A stretch of 64,000 bases of DNA from Actinomycetales bacterium (lineage in GTDB: Bacteria; Actinomycetota; Actinomycetes; Actinomycetales; Dermatophilaceae): positions 62,001 to 126,000 of the forward strand of contig JADJVX010000018.1 in assembly GCA_016710385.1 (NCBI GenBank). The letters are read 5' to 3'. Below are positions 44,325 through 52,073 of this stretch, in pieces. Below the pieces are notes generated by a model, which was given only the letters and a program-made list of their open reading frames with translations, was not told the DNA's origin and searched no databases. The stretch's first letter is position 1. Every line of letters starts with the position of its first letter. The translations under genes were made by a program, and so were the position numbers.

Positions 44325-45176
44325 GTGTTCTACTGGTTTCTCAAGACGGTCGTCCTCGGACCGATCCTCAAGATGCTCTTCCGCCCCGTGGTGGAAGGGG
44401 CCGACAACGTGCCCGAGTCCGGTGCGGCAATCCTCGCCAGCAACCACCTGTCCTTCTCAGACTCGATCTTCCTGCCGCTGGCGCTTTCTCGACGGATCAC
44501 CTTCCCCGCCAAGATGGAATACTTCACCGGCTCTGGCATCAAAGGTCGGCTGACCCGGTGGTTCTTCAAGGGGGTCGGCCAGATCCCCATCGACCGCAGC
44601 GGTGGCCGGGCCAGTGAGGCTGCCCTCCAGTCGGGCCTGCGGGTGCTGCGCAAGGGCGACCTTTTCGGCATCTACCCTGAGGGCACGCGATCGCCCGACG
44701 GTCGGCTCTACAAGGGCAAGACCGGCATCGCGCGCCTGGCCCTGGAAGCCGGCTGCCCGGTCATCCCGGTGGCCATGATCGGCACGGACAAGGCGCAGCC
44801 GACGGGCCAGAAGGTGCCCAACATCATGCGGATCGGGATCCGGATCGGCAAACCGTTGGACTTCTCGCGCTACGAGGGAATGGAGAACGACCGGTTCGTC
44901 CTGCGGTCGATCACCGACGAGATCATGTACGAACTCATGCTGCTGTCCGGCCAGGAGTACGTCGACGTCTACGCGACGTCCATCAAGAAGAACGTCATCC
45001 AGTCCGCGGTGGCCAAGGCCCGCGAAATCCAGGAAGCCGCCGCCAAGAAGGCTCCGGCGGCGCCGTCTGGATCCGGCACGGCGACGGCCGAAGGTATCCG
45101 TGAGCCCGAGGCTTCTGGTTCCCGTGAATCGCCCACGGCGGCCTCCCCGCCCGATGCCGAACGCAAGGCCAGCTGA
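44325..45176 (+). CDS. plsC: 1-acylglycerol-3-phosphate acyltransferase family protein
   Basis: Membrane-associated acyltransferase of 283 residues with SNHLSFSDSIFL (the NHxxxxD catalytic motif; HLSFSD here) and GIYPEGTRSPDG, plus VIPVAMIGTDKA. It probably makes phosphatidate. The C-terminal about 50 residues are an Ala/Pro/Ser-rich tail. GTG 44325 begins MFYWFLKTVVLG. It shares orientation with macSR downstream; M. tuberculosis has a plsC-like gene in the same neighbourhood (Rv2182c, from memory). Confidence 0.9.
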   Translation: MFYWFLKTVVLGPILKMLFRPVVEGADNVPESGAAILASNHLSFSDSIFLPLALSRRITFPAKMEYFTGSGIKGRLTRWFFKGVGQIPIDRSGGRASEAALQSGLRVLRKGDLFGIYPEGTRSPDGRLYKGKTGIARLALEAGCPVIPVAMIGTDKAQPTGQKVPNIMRIGIRIGKPLDFSRYEGMENDRFVLRSITDEIMYELMLLSGQEYVDVYATSIKKNVIQSAVAKAREIQEAAAKKAPAAPSGSGTATAEGIREPEASGSRESPTAASPPDAERKAS

Positions 45177-45204
45177 CTCATCCTCGGGCGCAAGGGGTCG
45201 GCAG

Positions 45205-46365
45205 ATGGCGGCAACACCACAACCCACGCGGCGTGAGGTGCGCGAGGGAGATTCCTTGGTCATCGGCGCGCTCTGGGGAGCCCTGCGCGTCTATCGTCTG
45301 CTGGCGGTCGTGTATGCCGTGTGGGGGGCCTACGCTCGCCGGGAAGGTATGGCTCGCCCCGACCTCGTTGCGGTGGTCCTCGGCTTGTTGGCGCTGTGGT
45401 CGGCGTATATGTACGTGTCGGCGCGACGCGACCTGGTCATCCACCTGGTCGAGATGGTGTTGGTCGCTGCGGCCATCCTGTCGACCCGCTGGATCGACAC
45501 GCCCGCTGCCGCCCTCGAAGGGATCACGACGGTGCCGGGGGTTTTCCAGAGCGTGCCGGTCATCGGAGTCGCGCTGATCCTCGGTTGGCGCGGGGGCCTG
45601 GTGGTGTCGCTGGTCATGACCGCCGTCATGATCCTGCAGGTCGGCCGAGTGGATTCCGAGCCGGTGAGCAACGCCGGCTTGCTCATCATGCTCGGGGTGT
45701 GCCTCGGATACGGTGCCGATATTGCGCGCAAGGAACAACTGGCGCTGCGGCGGGCCCTGGCTAAACAGGCCGAGATCGCCGAGCGCGATCGGCTCGCCCG
45801 CACTGTCCACGACGGAGTGCTCCAGGCGCTGGCGTTCATCCACCGACGTGGGCTGGACCTCGGTGGCGAAGCGGCTCGGTTGGGCGAATTGGCGGCCGAA
45901 CAGGAGATGCAGCTGCGGGCGCTGGCCAGCGGCGCGTCGTTGCCCGAGCTCGAGGCGACAGTCGACGGCCCGGTCGACGTGCGGCGGTCCTTGCAGGTGC
46001 CGGTGGCCGGAATGGCCACCCTGGTGGCCCCCCACGAGCCGGTGGAGATCGACCCGCGGCGTGCCCGCGAGATTGTCGCCGCTGTCGAGGCCGCATTGGA
46101 CAATGTCCGGCGGCACGCCGGAGAGGGTGCCCGGGCCTGGGTGCTCGTCGACGACCTCGGCGCTGACCTCGTCGTCACCGTGCGTGACAACGGAGTGGGA
46201 GTGTCGCAGGATGCTCTGGACGCGGCGGCCGGGCACGGCCGCCTCGGAGTGAGCTCGTCGATCAGGTCACGCATCGAAGACCTTGGTGGGCGCGCGACCT
46301 ATGTATTCGGTCCCGGTGGGGGCACGACCGTCGAGATGTGGGTGCCGAAAGTGGGGCGAGGGTGA
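45205..46365 (+). CDS. macS: MacS-family sensor histidine kinase
   Basis: Protein of 386 residues with about six membrane helices (from about residue 20 to 175), a short coiled coil (RRALAKQAEIAERDRLAR), the HisKA_3 phospho-site ARTVHDGVLQALAFIHRR and a HATPase domain with NVRRHAGEG and VTVRDNGVGV. It pairs with the following NarL-type regulator by a one-base stop/start overlap. MacRS in Streptomyces controls envelope-linked genes (from memory); the signal here is unknown. ATG 45205 is used. Confidence 0.88.
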   Translation: MAATPQPTRREVREGDSLVIGALWGALRVYRLLAVVYAVWGAYARREGMARPDLVAVVLGLLALWSAYMYVSARRDLVIHLVEMVLVAAAILSTRWIDTPAAALEGITTVPGVFQSVPVIGVALILGWRGGLVVSLVMTAVMILQVGRVDSEPVSNAGLLIMLGVCLGYGADIARKEQLALRRALAKQAEIAERDRLARTVHDGVLQALAFIHRRGLDLGGEAARLGELAAEQEMQLRALASGASLPELEATVDGPVDVRRSLQVPVAGMATLVAPHEPVEIDPRRAREIVAAVEAALDNVRRHAGEGARAWVLVDDLGADLVVTVRDNGVGVSQDALDAAAGHGRLGVSSSIRSRIEDLGGRATYVFGPGGGTTVEMWVPKVGRG

Positions 46366-47102
46366 TGGCTGAGCCGAGTGCACAGTTCGAATTGGACGAG
46401 GTCGAAGGTGTCGAGGGCGAGGAGCCCTTGCCCGATCCACTGCGGGTGGTCGTGGCTGACGATCACCCCATGTGGCGCGATGCGGTCGCACGTGACCTGG
46501 CCGACGCGGGATTCTCTGTCGTGGGGACTGCGGCTGATGGTCCCGCCGCGGTGCGCCGGACGCTCGCGGCGGTGCCTCATGTGCTCGTCCTCGACCTCAA
46601 CCTGCCCGGCCTGCGCGGCCCCCAGGTGTGCGCCGAACTCGCCGCTGCCGATTGCCCGACGCGCATTCTCATCCTGTCGGTCAGTGGGGAACACCAGGAC
46701 GTGCTGGATGCGGTGAAGGCTGGTGCCACCGGTTACCTGGTGAAGTCGGCGGGACGGGCCGAATTCCTCGAAGCGGTGCGCCGCACGGCGCGCGGGCGAG
46801 CCGTCTTCACACCCGGACTAGCCGACCTGGTGCTCGGGGAGTTCCGTCGGTTGGCCGAGAACAGGCCGCGCGGACGCGTGAACGCGAGAGGCGAAGACAC
46901 CCTCACCGACCGCGAGACCGAGGTGCTGCGACTTGTCGCCACCGGCCGGACCTACAAGGAGATCGCGCAGGAGCTCTTCATCTCCCACCGGACGGTGCAG
47001 AACCACGTCCAGAACACCCTCAACAAGCTGCAGATGCACAACCGCGTGGAGTTGGTCCGGTACGTGCTGGAGCGTGGCCTGGACGGTCCCCGCACGCGCT
47101 GA
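46365..47102 (+). CDS. macR: NarL/FixJ response regulator, partner of MacS
   Basis: Protein of 245 residues. The receiver has RVVVADDHPMWRD (acidic pocket), HVLVLDLNLPGLRG (phospho-Asp) and GYLVKSAG (Lys); the LuxR-type HTH reads LTDRETEVLRLVATGRTYKE followed by ISHRTVQNHVQN. An extra acidic N-terminal tail of about 25 residues is present. The end of the gene, including its stop, is part of a 15-bp tandem duplication. Confidence 0.92.
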   Translation: MAEPSAQFELDEVEGVEGEEPLPDPLRVVVADDHPMWRDAVARDLADAGFSVVGTAADGPAAVRRTLAAVPHVLVLDLNLPGLRGPQVCAELAAADCPTRILILSVSGEHQDVLDAVKAGATGYLVKSAGRAEFLEAVRRTARGRAVFTPGLADLVLGEFRRLAENRPRGRVNARGEDTLTDRETEVLRLVATGRTYKEIAQELFISHRTVQNHVQNTLNKLQMHNRVELVRYVLERGLDGPRTR

Positions 47103-47117
47103 CCCCGCACGCGCTGA
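47088..47117 (+). repeat. 15-bp tandem duplication across the macR stop codon
   Basis: CCCCGCACGCGCTGA occurs at 47088-47102 and again at 47103-47117 without change. Both copies carry the in-frame TGA. Confidence 0.95.
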
Positions 47118-47155
47118 CCTCGCACTACGGGGCCCTGAGGTGGACGTGACGGGGC

Positions 47156-47653
47156 TCAGCCCAGGGCGGCAACCGCTGCGTCGTAGTCTGGCTCCTGAGC
47201 AATCTCGGGCACCAACTCGGTGTAGATGACCGATCCGGCGGCGTCCAGGACGACGACGGAACGGGCGAGCAGGCCGCGCAGCGGACCGTCGGCCATCGTC
47301 ACGCCGTAGTCGGCGCCGAAACTGCTGCGGAAGGTCGAGGCCGCCGTGACGTTGTCGATGCCTTCGGCTCCGCAGAAGCGCCCGAGCGCGAACGGCAAGT
47401 CGGCCGAGACGCAGACGACCCGGGTGTCCGGCAGCGCCGCGGCGAGTTCGTTGAACCGGCGGACACTGGCTGCACATACGCCGGTGTCGATGCTCGGGAA
47501 GATATTGAGCACGACGCGAGCCCCGGACAGGTCGGCGCGGGCGACGTCGGCCAGATCGGCTCCCGTCAGCTGGAAGTCCGGGGCGGCGTCACCGACCTGG
47601 GGGAGCTCGCCGACGGTGGTGACGGGGGAACCTCGGAACGCGGTGTTGGCCAT
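47156..47653 (-). CDS. tpx: Thiol peroxidase (Tpx)
   Basis: Atypical 2-Cys peroxiredoxin of 165 residues. The peroxidatic Cys60 lies in [16 protein letters not shown] and the resolving Cys94 in GRFCGAEG, the Tpx spacing. It reduces peroxides with thioredoxin. Start ATG 47653; a TAGAAC hexamer lies 7 nt upstream but lacks the final T of the usual -10. Confidence 0.95.
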   Translation of the reverse strand: MANTAFRGSPVTTVGELPQVGDAAPDFQLTGADLADVARADLSGARVVLNIFPSIDTGVCAASVRRFNELAAALPDTRVVCVSADLPFALGRFCGAEGIDNVTAASTFRSSFGADYGVTMADGPLRGLLARSVVVLDAAGSVIYTELVPEIAQEPDYDAAVAALG

Positions 47654-47727
47654 GGCCGTAGTTCTAACACGGTTCGCCGCACGGGGCCAGGACGCGGCAG
47701 CGGCGCCCCGGCGCGCAGGTAGGGAAC

Positions 47728-47755
47728 GTCAGCCGTCAGCCGTCAGCCGTCAGCC
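47728..47755 (-). repeat. Four 7-bp repeats forming stop codons in all three frames
   Basis: GTCAGCC occurs four times in a row on the plus strand, i.e. GGCTGAC on the minus strand. The DUF1028 gene ends in the first unit (TGA 47752-47750), and since 7 is not a multiple of 3 the later units place TGA in each remaining frame. Confidence 0.95.
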
Positions 47756-48580
47756 GTCCGTCGTCCGGCGCAAGGCCGCCAAGACCTTGCCGTCGATCTG
47801 GCCCGGCAGCAGCCGCATCTCGTAGTTCTCGACGCCCGCCCACTCGGCCAGCGCTTCGTCCACCTCGGTATGCCGGTAGCCCAAGATCGCGAGCCGGTCG
47901 CGCACCTCCGCGGCGAGCTCGCCCTCCAGCGGGCTGAGGTCTTCCGGGCCCCCGAAGTAGAGGTCGTTGAGGTCCAGCAGTCGAGCGATGTCCTGGGCCG
48001 CCGTGGGGGAGTCGTCGACCCGCAGGTCGACGACCACCCCGCACTCGTCATAGCCGGCACCGACGTCGACGACATAGAGCGCCGCACCCTGACGTCCGCG
48101 GCGGTCCCCACCGGCGTCGTCGCCCGCCAGGAGTGCGGCAAGCAGGCGGCGCGCCAACGGCATACCGGTCGTGTGCTCCCAGGCCGCGTGCATGGCTGCC
48201 ACGACCTCGGGGCCGACCAGGACATTGCCCTGAATGGCGAACCGTCCGTCCGTGTCGTCGCCGCCGGACACCCCGCCAGCCCATGGGAGGCACTCGGTGC
48301 CGGTAAAGGTCGCCGCCGACTGGGCACCGACGATGCCGACCTGTCGGGTCTCGCGCAGCCCGTCGGCGGCTGTGAGCCGGGTCAAGGCGTCGGTCGCGTC
48401 GGCGCCGGCCCGCAGTAGGGCGAGGCTGTCAGCCTTGTAGGAGACCTTGGCGAAAGATTGGGTGGCCACGGCTCCCACTCCGGGGGCCGCGGCGGGGACG
48501 ATGGCGCCCACCGCGAGGAACTTGCTCGCCACCGCCACGCCGTATGCCGTGCCCTGCCCTGCGACGATCGAGAAGGTCAT
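47750..48580 (-). CDS. DUF1028 (Ntn-hydrolase-like) family protein
   Basis: Protein of 276 residues starting MTFSIVAGQGTAYGVAVASK; removal of Met would expose Thr2, the expected N-terminal nucleophile of this Ntn-hydrolase-like family. FAIQGNVLVGPEVVAAM is a typical internal segment. The last about 70 residues form a peptidoglycan-binding-like helical tail (YRHTEVDEALAEWAGVENYE), as in longer members. Substrate unknown. ATG 48580 with TAGGGT 7 nt upstream suggests leaderless expression. Confidence 0.88.
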   Translation of the reverse strand: MTFSIVAGQGTAYGVAVASKFLAVGAIVPAAAPGVGAVATQSFAKVSYKADSLALLRAGADATDALTRLTAADGLRETRQVGIVGAQSAATFTGTECLPWAGGVSGGDDTDGRFAIQGNVLVGPEVVAAMHAAWEHTTGMPLARRLLAALLAGDDAGGDRRGRQGAALYVVDVGAGYDECGVVVDLRVDDSPTAAQDIARLLDLNDLYFGGPEDLSPLEGELAAEVRDRLAILGYRHTEVDEALAEWAGVENYEMRLLPGQIDGKVLAALRRTTDG

Positions 48581-48587
48581 GCAGCGG

Positions 48588-48593
48588 ACCCTA
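48588..48593 (-). promoter_or_regulatory. -10 element of leaderless DUF1028 gene
   Basis: Minus-strand TAGGGT, 7 nt before ATG 48580. Confidence 0.45.
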
Positions 48594-48689
48594 TGCCCGG
48601 CCGGGACACCTGGGTCGAGGGGGCGACGAATCCCGACCCGCGTTCTCTCGCTATCCGGACCTACCCGATCCCGAGGGGTGGGACGCAAC

Positions 48690-48695
48690 TACCCT
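48690..48695 (+). promoter_or_regulatory. -10 element of leaderless aroG
   Basis: TACCCT, 6 nt before GTG 48702. Confidence 0.5.
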
Positions 48696-48701
48696 GTCGG
48701 G

Positions 48702-50057
48702 GTGAGCACCGACCCCAACGCACAGCTGCACCGAGACCTGGCTGAAGCCGCCGGGACGCGGATCGCTGCGCAACAACCGGTTTGGCCCGACCCCGCCGCG
48801 CTGCAAGCGGCCATCTCGGAGCTTGCGTCCTACCCGCCGCTGGTCTTCGCGGGCGAGTGCGATGTCATGTTGACTCGCATGGCCGCCGCATCCCAGGGCG
48901 ATGCTTTCGTGCTCATGGGTGGCGACTGCGCCGAGACGTTCGCCGGCGCCACCGCCAACAACATCCGCGATCGGATCAAGACGGTCCTGCAGATGGCCGC
49001 GGTCCTCACTTACGGCGCATCGGTGCCGGTCGTCAAGGTCGGCCGGATGGCCGGTCAGTATGCCAAGCCGCGCAGCGCCGACCTCGAGACGCGTGCGGGG
49101 GTGAGCCTGCCGGCATACCGAGGTGACATGGTCAATGACTTCCCCTTCACACCGCAGTCGCGCCGGCCCGACCCGCAACGCATGGTGGCCGCCTACCACC
49201 GGTCGTCGGCGACCCTCAATCTCGTCCGGGCTTTCACCACCGGCGGCTTCGCCGATCTGCGGCATGTGCACGACTGGAACAAGGGCTTCGTCTCCAATGC
49301 CGCCAATCAACGCTACGAACGGCTGGCCCACGACATCGACAAGGCCATGCGGTTCATGGCGGCCTGTGGCGCCGATTTCGAGGCGATGCGCACGACGGAG
49401 TTCTTCGCCGCGCATGAGGCGCTCTTGCTCGACTACGAACGTCCGCTCACTCGCATCGACTCCCGCAGCGGACTGGCCTACGACACCTCGGCCCACTTCC
49501 TCTGGGTCGGTGAGCGGACCCGGGCGCAGGACAGTGCACACCTGGATTTCCTTGCCAGAGTGCACAATCCGATCGGCATAAAGCTCTCGCCCAAGACGAC
49601 TCACGACGACGTCAAACGCATCCTCGAGCAGTTGGACCCGCAGCGCATCCCCGGGCGGCTCACCGTCATCACCCGGATGGGCTCCCGGGCGGTTGTCGAC
49701 GCGCTGCCGGCCCTGATCGAAGTGGTCCGCGCCGAGGGTGGGGTCGTGACGTGGGTGTGTGATCCCATGCACGGCAACACCTTCGAGTCCAACGGTGGCT
49801 ACAAGACGCGCAACTTCGACGACATCGTCGCCGAGGTCGAGGGCTTCTTCCAGGTGCATCGCTCACTCGGCACGGTGCCGGGGGGCCTGCACGTCGAGCT
49901 GACCGGCAACGACGTCACCGAGTGCCTCGGCGGCTCGGAGAAGATTCTCGACACCGATCTGGAGAAGCGTTACGAAACGGTGTGCGACCCCCGGCTCAAC
50001 CACCAGCAGAGCCTCGAGTTGGCCTTCCTGGTCGCCGAGATGCTCGCGCAGGACTGA
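48702..50057 (+). CDS. aroG: 3-deoxy-7-phosphoheptulonate synthase, class II
   Basis: First enzyme of the shikimate pathway, 451 residues, plant-like type II. Seen are FAGECDVMLTRMA, LMGGDCAETFAG (metal Cys), GRMAGQYAKPRS, FLWVGERTR, GIKLSPKTTHDDV, VTWVCDPMHGNT and the C-terminal HVELTGNDVTECLGG. GTG 48702 gives MSTDPNAQLHRD and is supported by the TACCCT hexamer 6 nt before it. M. tuberculosis AroG (Rv2178c) has the same position relative to pknL. Confidence 0.97.
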   Translation: MSTDPNAQLHRDLAEAAGTRIAAQQPVWPDPAALQAAISELASYPPLVFAGECDVMLTRMAAASQGDAFVLMGGDCAETFAGATANNIRDRIKTVLQMAAVLTYGASVPVVKVGRMAGQYAKPRSADLETRAGVSLPAYRGDMVNDFPFTPQSRRPDPQRMVAAYHRSSATLNLVRAFTTGGFADLRHVHDWNKGFVSNAANQRYERLAHDIDKAMRFMAACGADFEAMRTTEFFAAHEALLLDYERPLTRIDSRSGLAYDTSAHFLWVGERTRAQDSAHLDFLARVHNPIGIKLSPKTTHDDVKRILEQLDPQRIPGRLTVITRMGSRAVVDALPALIEVVRAEGGVVTWVCDPMHGNTFESNGGYKTRNFDDIVAEVEGFFQVHRSLGTVPGGLHVELTGNDVTECLGGSEKILDTDLEKRYETVCDPRLNHQQSLELAFLVAEMLAQD

Positions 50058-50075
50058 CCGAGAAGACCTGCCGGT

Positions 50076-51158
50076 ATGCCGTCCGCTCACCTCCCGCCCG
50101 CGCCGGTCGCCGACCTGCTGTCGGACACCCTGACCAAACCCACCCCCGGCATGCGGGCTGCGATGGCAGAAGCGGTCGTCGGGGACGACGTCTTCGGCGA
50201 GGACCCGACCGTCCGGGAGCTGGAGGAGCAGGTCAGCGGCCTCCTCGGGCACGAGGCAGGGCTGTTCACCCCCACCGGCTCGCTGGCCAACCAACTCGCG
50301 CTGCGCCTACACGTGGCCCCCGGTGAAGAGATGCTCGCCGACGAGCTCGCGCACGTCGTGCGCGCGGAGCTCGGGGCTGCAGCGGCCTTTTCCGGGATCA
50401 CCTCGCGGACCTGGCCCAGCGACCGAGGCCGGCTCGACCCGGCGGCTCCGTTGCGCCTCTTGGCGACGGGAGTCGGGCCATACCAGGTCTGCACGTCATT
50501 GGTCGTCGTCGAGAACACCCACAACTTCGGCGGCGGCACCATCCAGCCTCTTGCGGCCATCCGGGCCGTGCGGGCGGCCACCCAGCCGGTGGGCGTGCGG
50601 ATGCACCTCGACGGTGCTCGCCTCTGGAATGCCCACGTCGCCACGGGCATACCCCTCGACGACTACGGTCGGGAGTTCGACTCGGTATCCGTGTGTCTCA
50701 GTAAGGGATTGGGCGCACCGGTCGGATCGGTCCTCGTGGGGTCGAGTGAGTTCGTGGCCCAAGCCCGGATCTGGCGCAAGCGCTACGGTGCCGGGATGCG
50801 GCAGGTGGGCATCCTCGCCGCCGCCGGCCGGTATGCCGTGGAGCACCACCTGGCGCGACTGGCCGACGACCACGAACGCACCGCTCGGGTCGCCGTCGCG
50901 TGTGCCAACGCCGCCCCGGCAAGTGTCGACCCGGCCGGTGTCGAGACGAACATCCTCATGCTCGACGTCGCCGCGTGCGGGTGGAGCCCCGGTGAGTTCG
51001 TCGCCGCCGCTGGCGCCCGGGGGGTGCGGGTGTATGCCGCCGGGCCGCGGTCGGTGCGAGCCGTGTGGCATCTCGACGTCGACGATGCGGCGACCGATCA
51101 CGCCGGTCGGGTGTTGGCGACGCTCTTGGCGGGCGGTGGCCGGGAGTCGGCCGGCTAG
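50076..51158 (+). CDS. ltaE: Low-specificity threonine aldolase family PLP enzyme
   Basis: PLP lyase of 360 residues, fold type I, splitting threonine-type beta-hydroxy amino acids to glycine and an aldehyde. Conserved segments are LSDTLTKPTPGMRAAM, GDDVFGEDPTVRELEE, MHLDGARLWNAHVATG (PLP Asp) and VSVCLSKGLGAPVGS with the Schiff-base Lys. The ATG start is itself inside a GTATGCCG word (50074-50081). It follows aroG by 18 nt and ends with a 4-bp convergent overlap with the EamA gene. Confidence 0.9.
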   Translation: MPSAHLPPAPVADLLSDTLTKPTPGMRAAMAEAVVGDDVFGEDPTVRELEEQVSGLLGHEAGLFTPTGSLANQLALRLHVAPGEEMLADELAHVVRAELGAAAAFSGITSRTWPSDRGRLDPAAPLRLLATGVGPYQVCTSLVVVENTHNFGGGTIQPLAAIRAVRAATQPVGVRMHLDGARLWNAHVATGIPLDDYGREFDSVSVCLSKGLGAPVGSVLVGSSEFVAQARIWRKRYGAGMRQVGILAAAGRYAVEHHLARLADDHERTARVAVACANAAPASVDPAGVETNILMLDVAACGWSPGEFVAAAGARGVRVYAAGPRSVRAVWHLDVDDAATDHAGRVLATLLAGGGRESAG

Positions 51159-52060
51159 ACCTCGTGGTGCCTGGTCGGCTCGGCGCTGCCTGCGTCCGGA
51201 CGTCGGCCGGACAACTCGACGGTGTACATCGCAGCGAGGACCAAAGCCCCGCCGGTGAGCATGCGCAGGGTCAGCGATTCGCCGCCGAGCGCGATGGCGA
51301 AGCCGGCGGCAAACACCGGTTCGAGGGTCATGACGATCGCCGCCCGAGTGGCGGGCATGTGCGCCTGGGCCCAGGTCTGGCTCCACAGCGCGAGCACTCC
51401 CGCCGCGGTGGCCATGTAGATGACCGCACCCCACTGCCCGGTGCCCTGCGGCCAGACGATGCCATCGGGCACGGCGGCGCCGAGGCTCACCGCAGCGATG
51501 ACGAGCATTTGCACCACGGACATCCCGGCGGCCCGGCTCGGGGTGGACAGCCGACCCAGACCGATGATGTGCAGGGCGTAGAGCGCGGCAGCCCCAAGGG
51601 TCAGCGCCTCGCCGAAGCCGACACTGAAGCCCTGCAACGACAGCAACGCCAAGCCCGCGGTGGCCAGCGTCACGGCATACCAGGTGCTGGCGGGCACCCG
51701 CTCGCGCAGCAGCAGGGCCGTGAACACCGGGGTGAGCACGACGTAGGTGCCCGTGACGAATCCCGACACCGATGCGTCGGTGTGAGCCAGGCCAACGGTC
51801 TGCAGGATCTGCGCGAATCCGTAGCAGGCGCCCAGCCCGAGGGAGACCCCGACCTCGCGGCGGCTCAGAGCCCGTAGCGGCCGCCAGAAGATCACGACCA
51901 TGAGGACGGCGGCCATGGTGAACCGCACGGCCAGGAAGTCGGCGGGTGGCACCGTGCGGACGAGATCGCGGATGAGGAAGAAGGTCGATCCCCAGACCGC
52001 GGTGAGGGCGACGAGCAGGACGGTGGCGAGCGTGCGGGCACGCTGGGGAGCACGGGTCAC
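51155..52060 (-). CDS. EamA (DMT) family transporter
   Basis: Ten-helix drug/metabolite transporter of 301 residues made of two EamA repeats. LTAVWGSTFFLIRDLV in the first helix is typical, and the two halves each show the ...PVFTALLL / EPVFAAGFAI pattern. Substrate unknown; such carriers often export amino acids or metabolites. GTG 52060 starts 13 nt after the pknL stop on the same strand. Confidence 0.88.
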   Translation of the reverse strand: MTRAPQRARTLATVLLVALTAVWGSTFFLIRDLVRTVPPADFLAVRFTMAAVLMVVIFWRPLRALSRREVGVSLGLGACYGFAQILQTVGLAHTDASVSGFVTGTYVVLTPVFTALLLRERVPASTWYAVTLATAGLALLSLQGFSVGFGEALTLGAAALYALHIIGLGRLSTPSRAAGMSVVQMLVIAAVSLGAAVPDGIVWPQGTGQWGAVIYMATAAGVLALWSQTWAQAHMPATRAAIVMTLEPVFAAGFAIALGGESLTLRMLTGGALVLAAMYTVELSGRRPDAGSAEPTRHHEV

Positions 52061-52073
52061 GGGCCGTGGCTGC

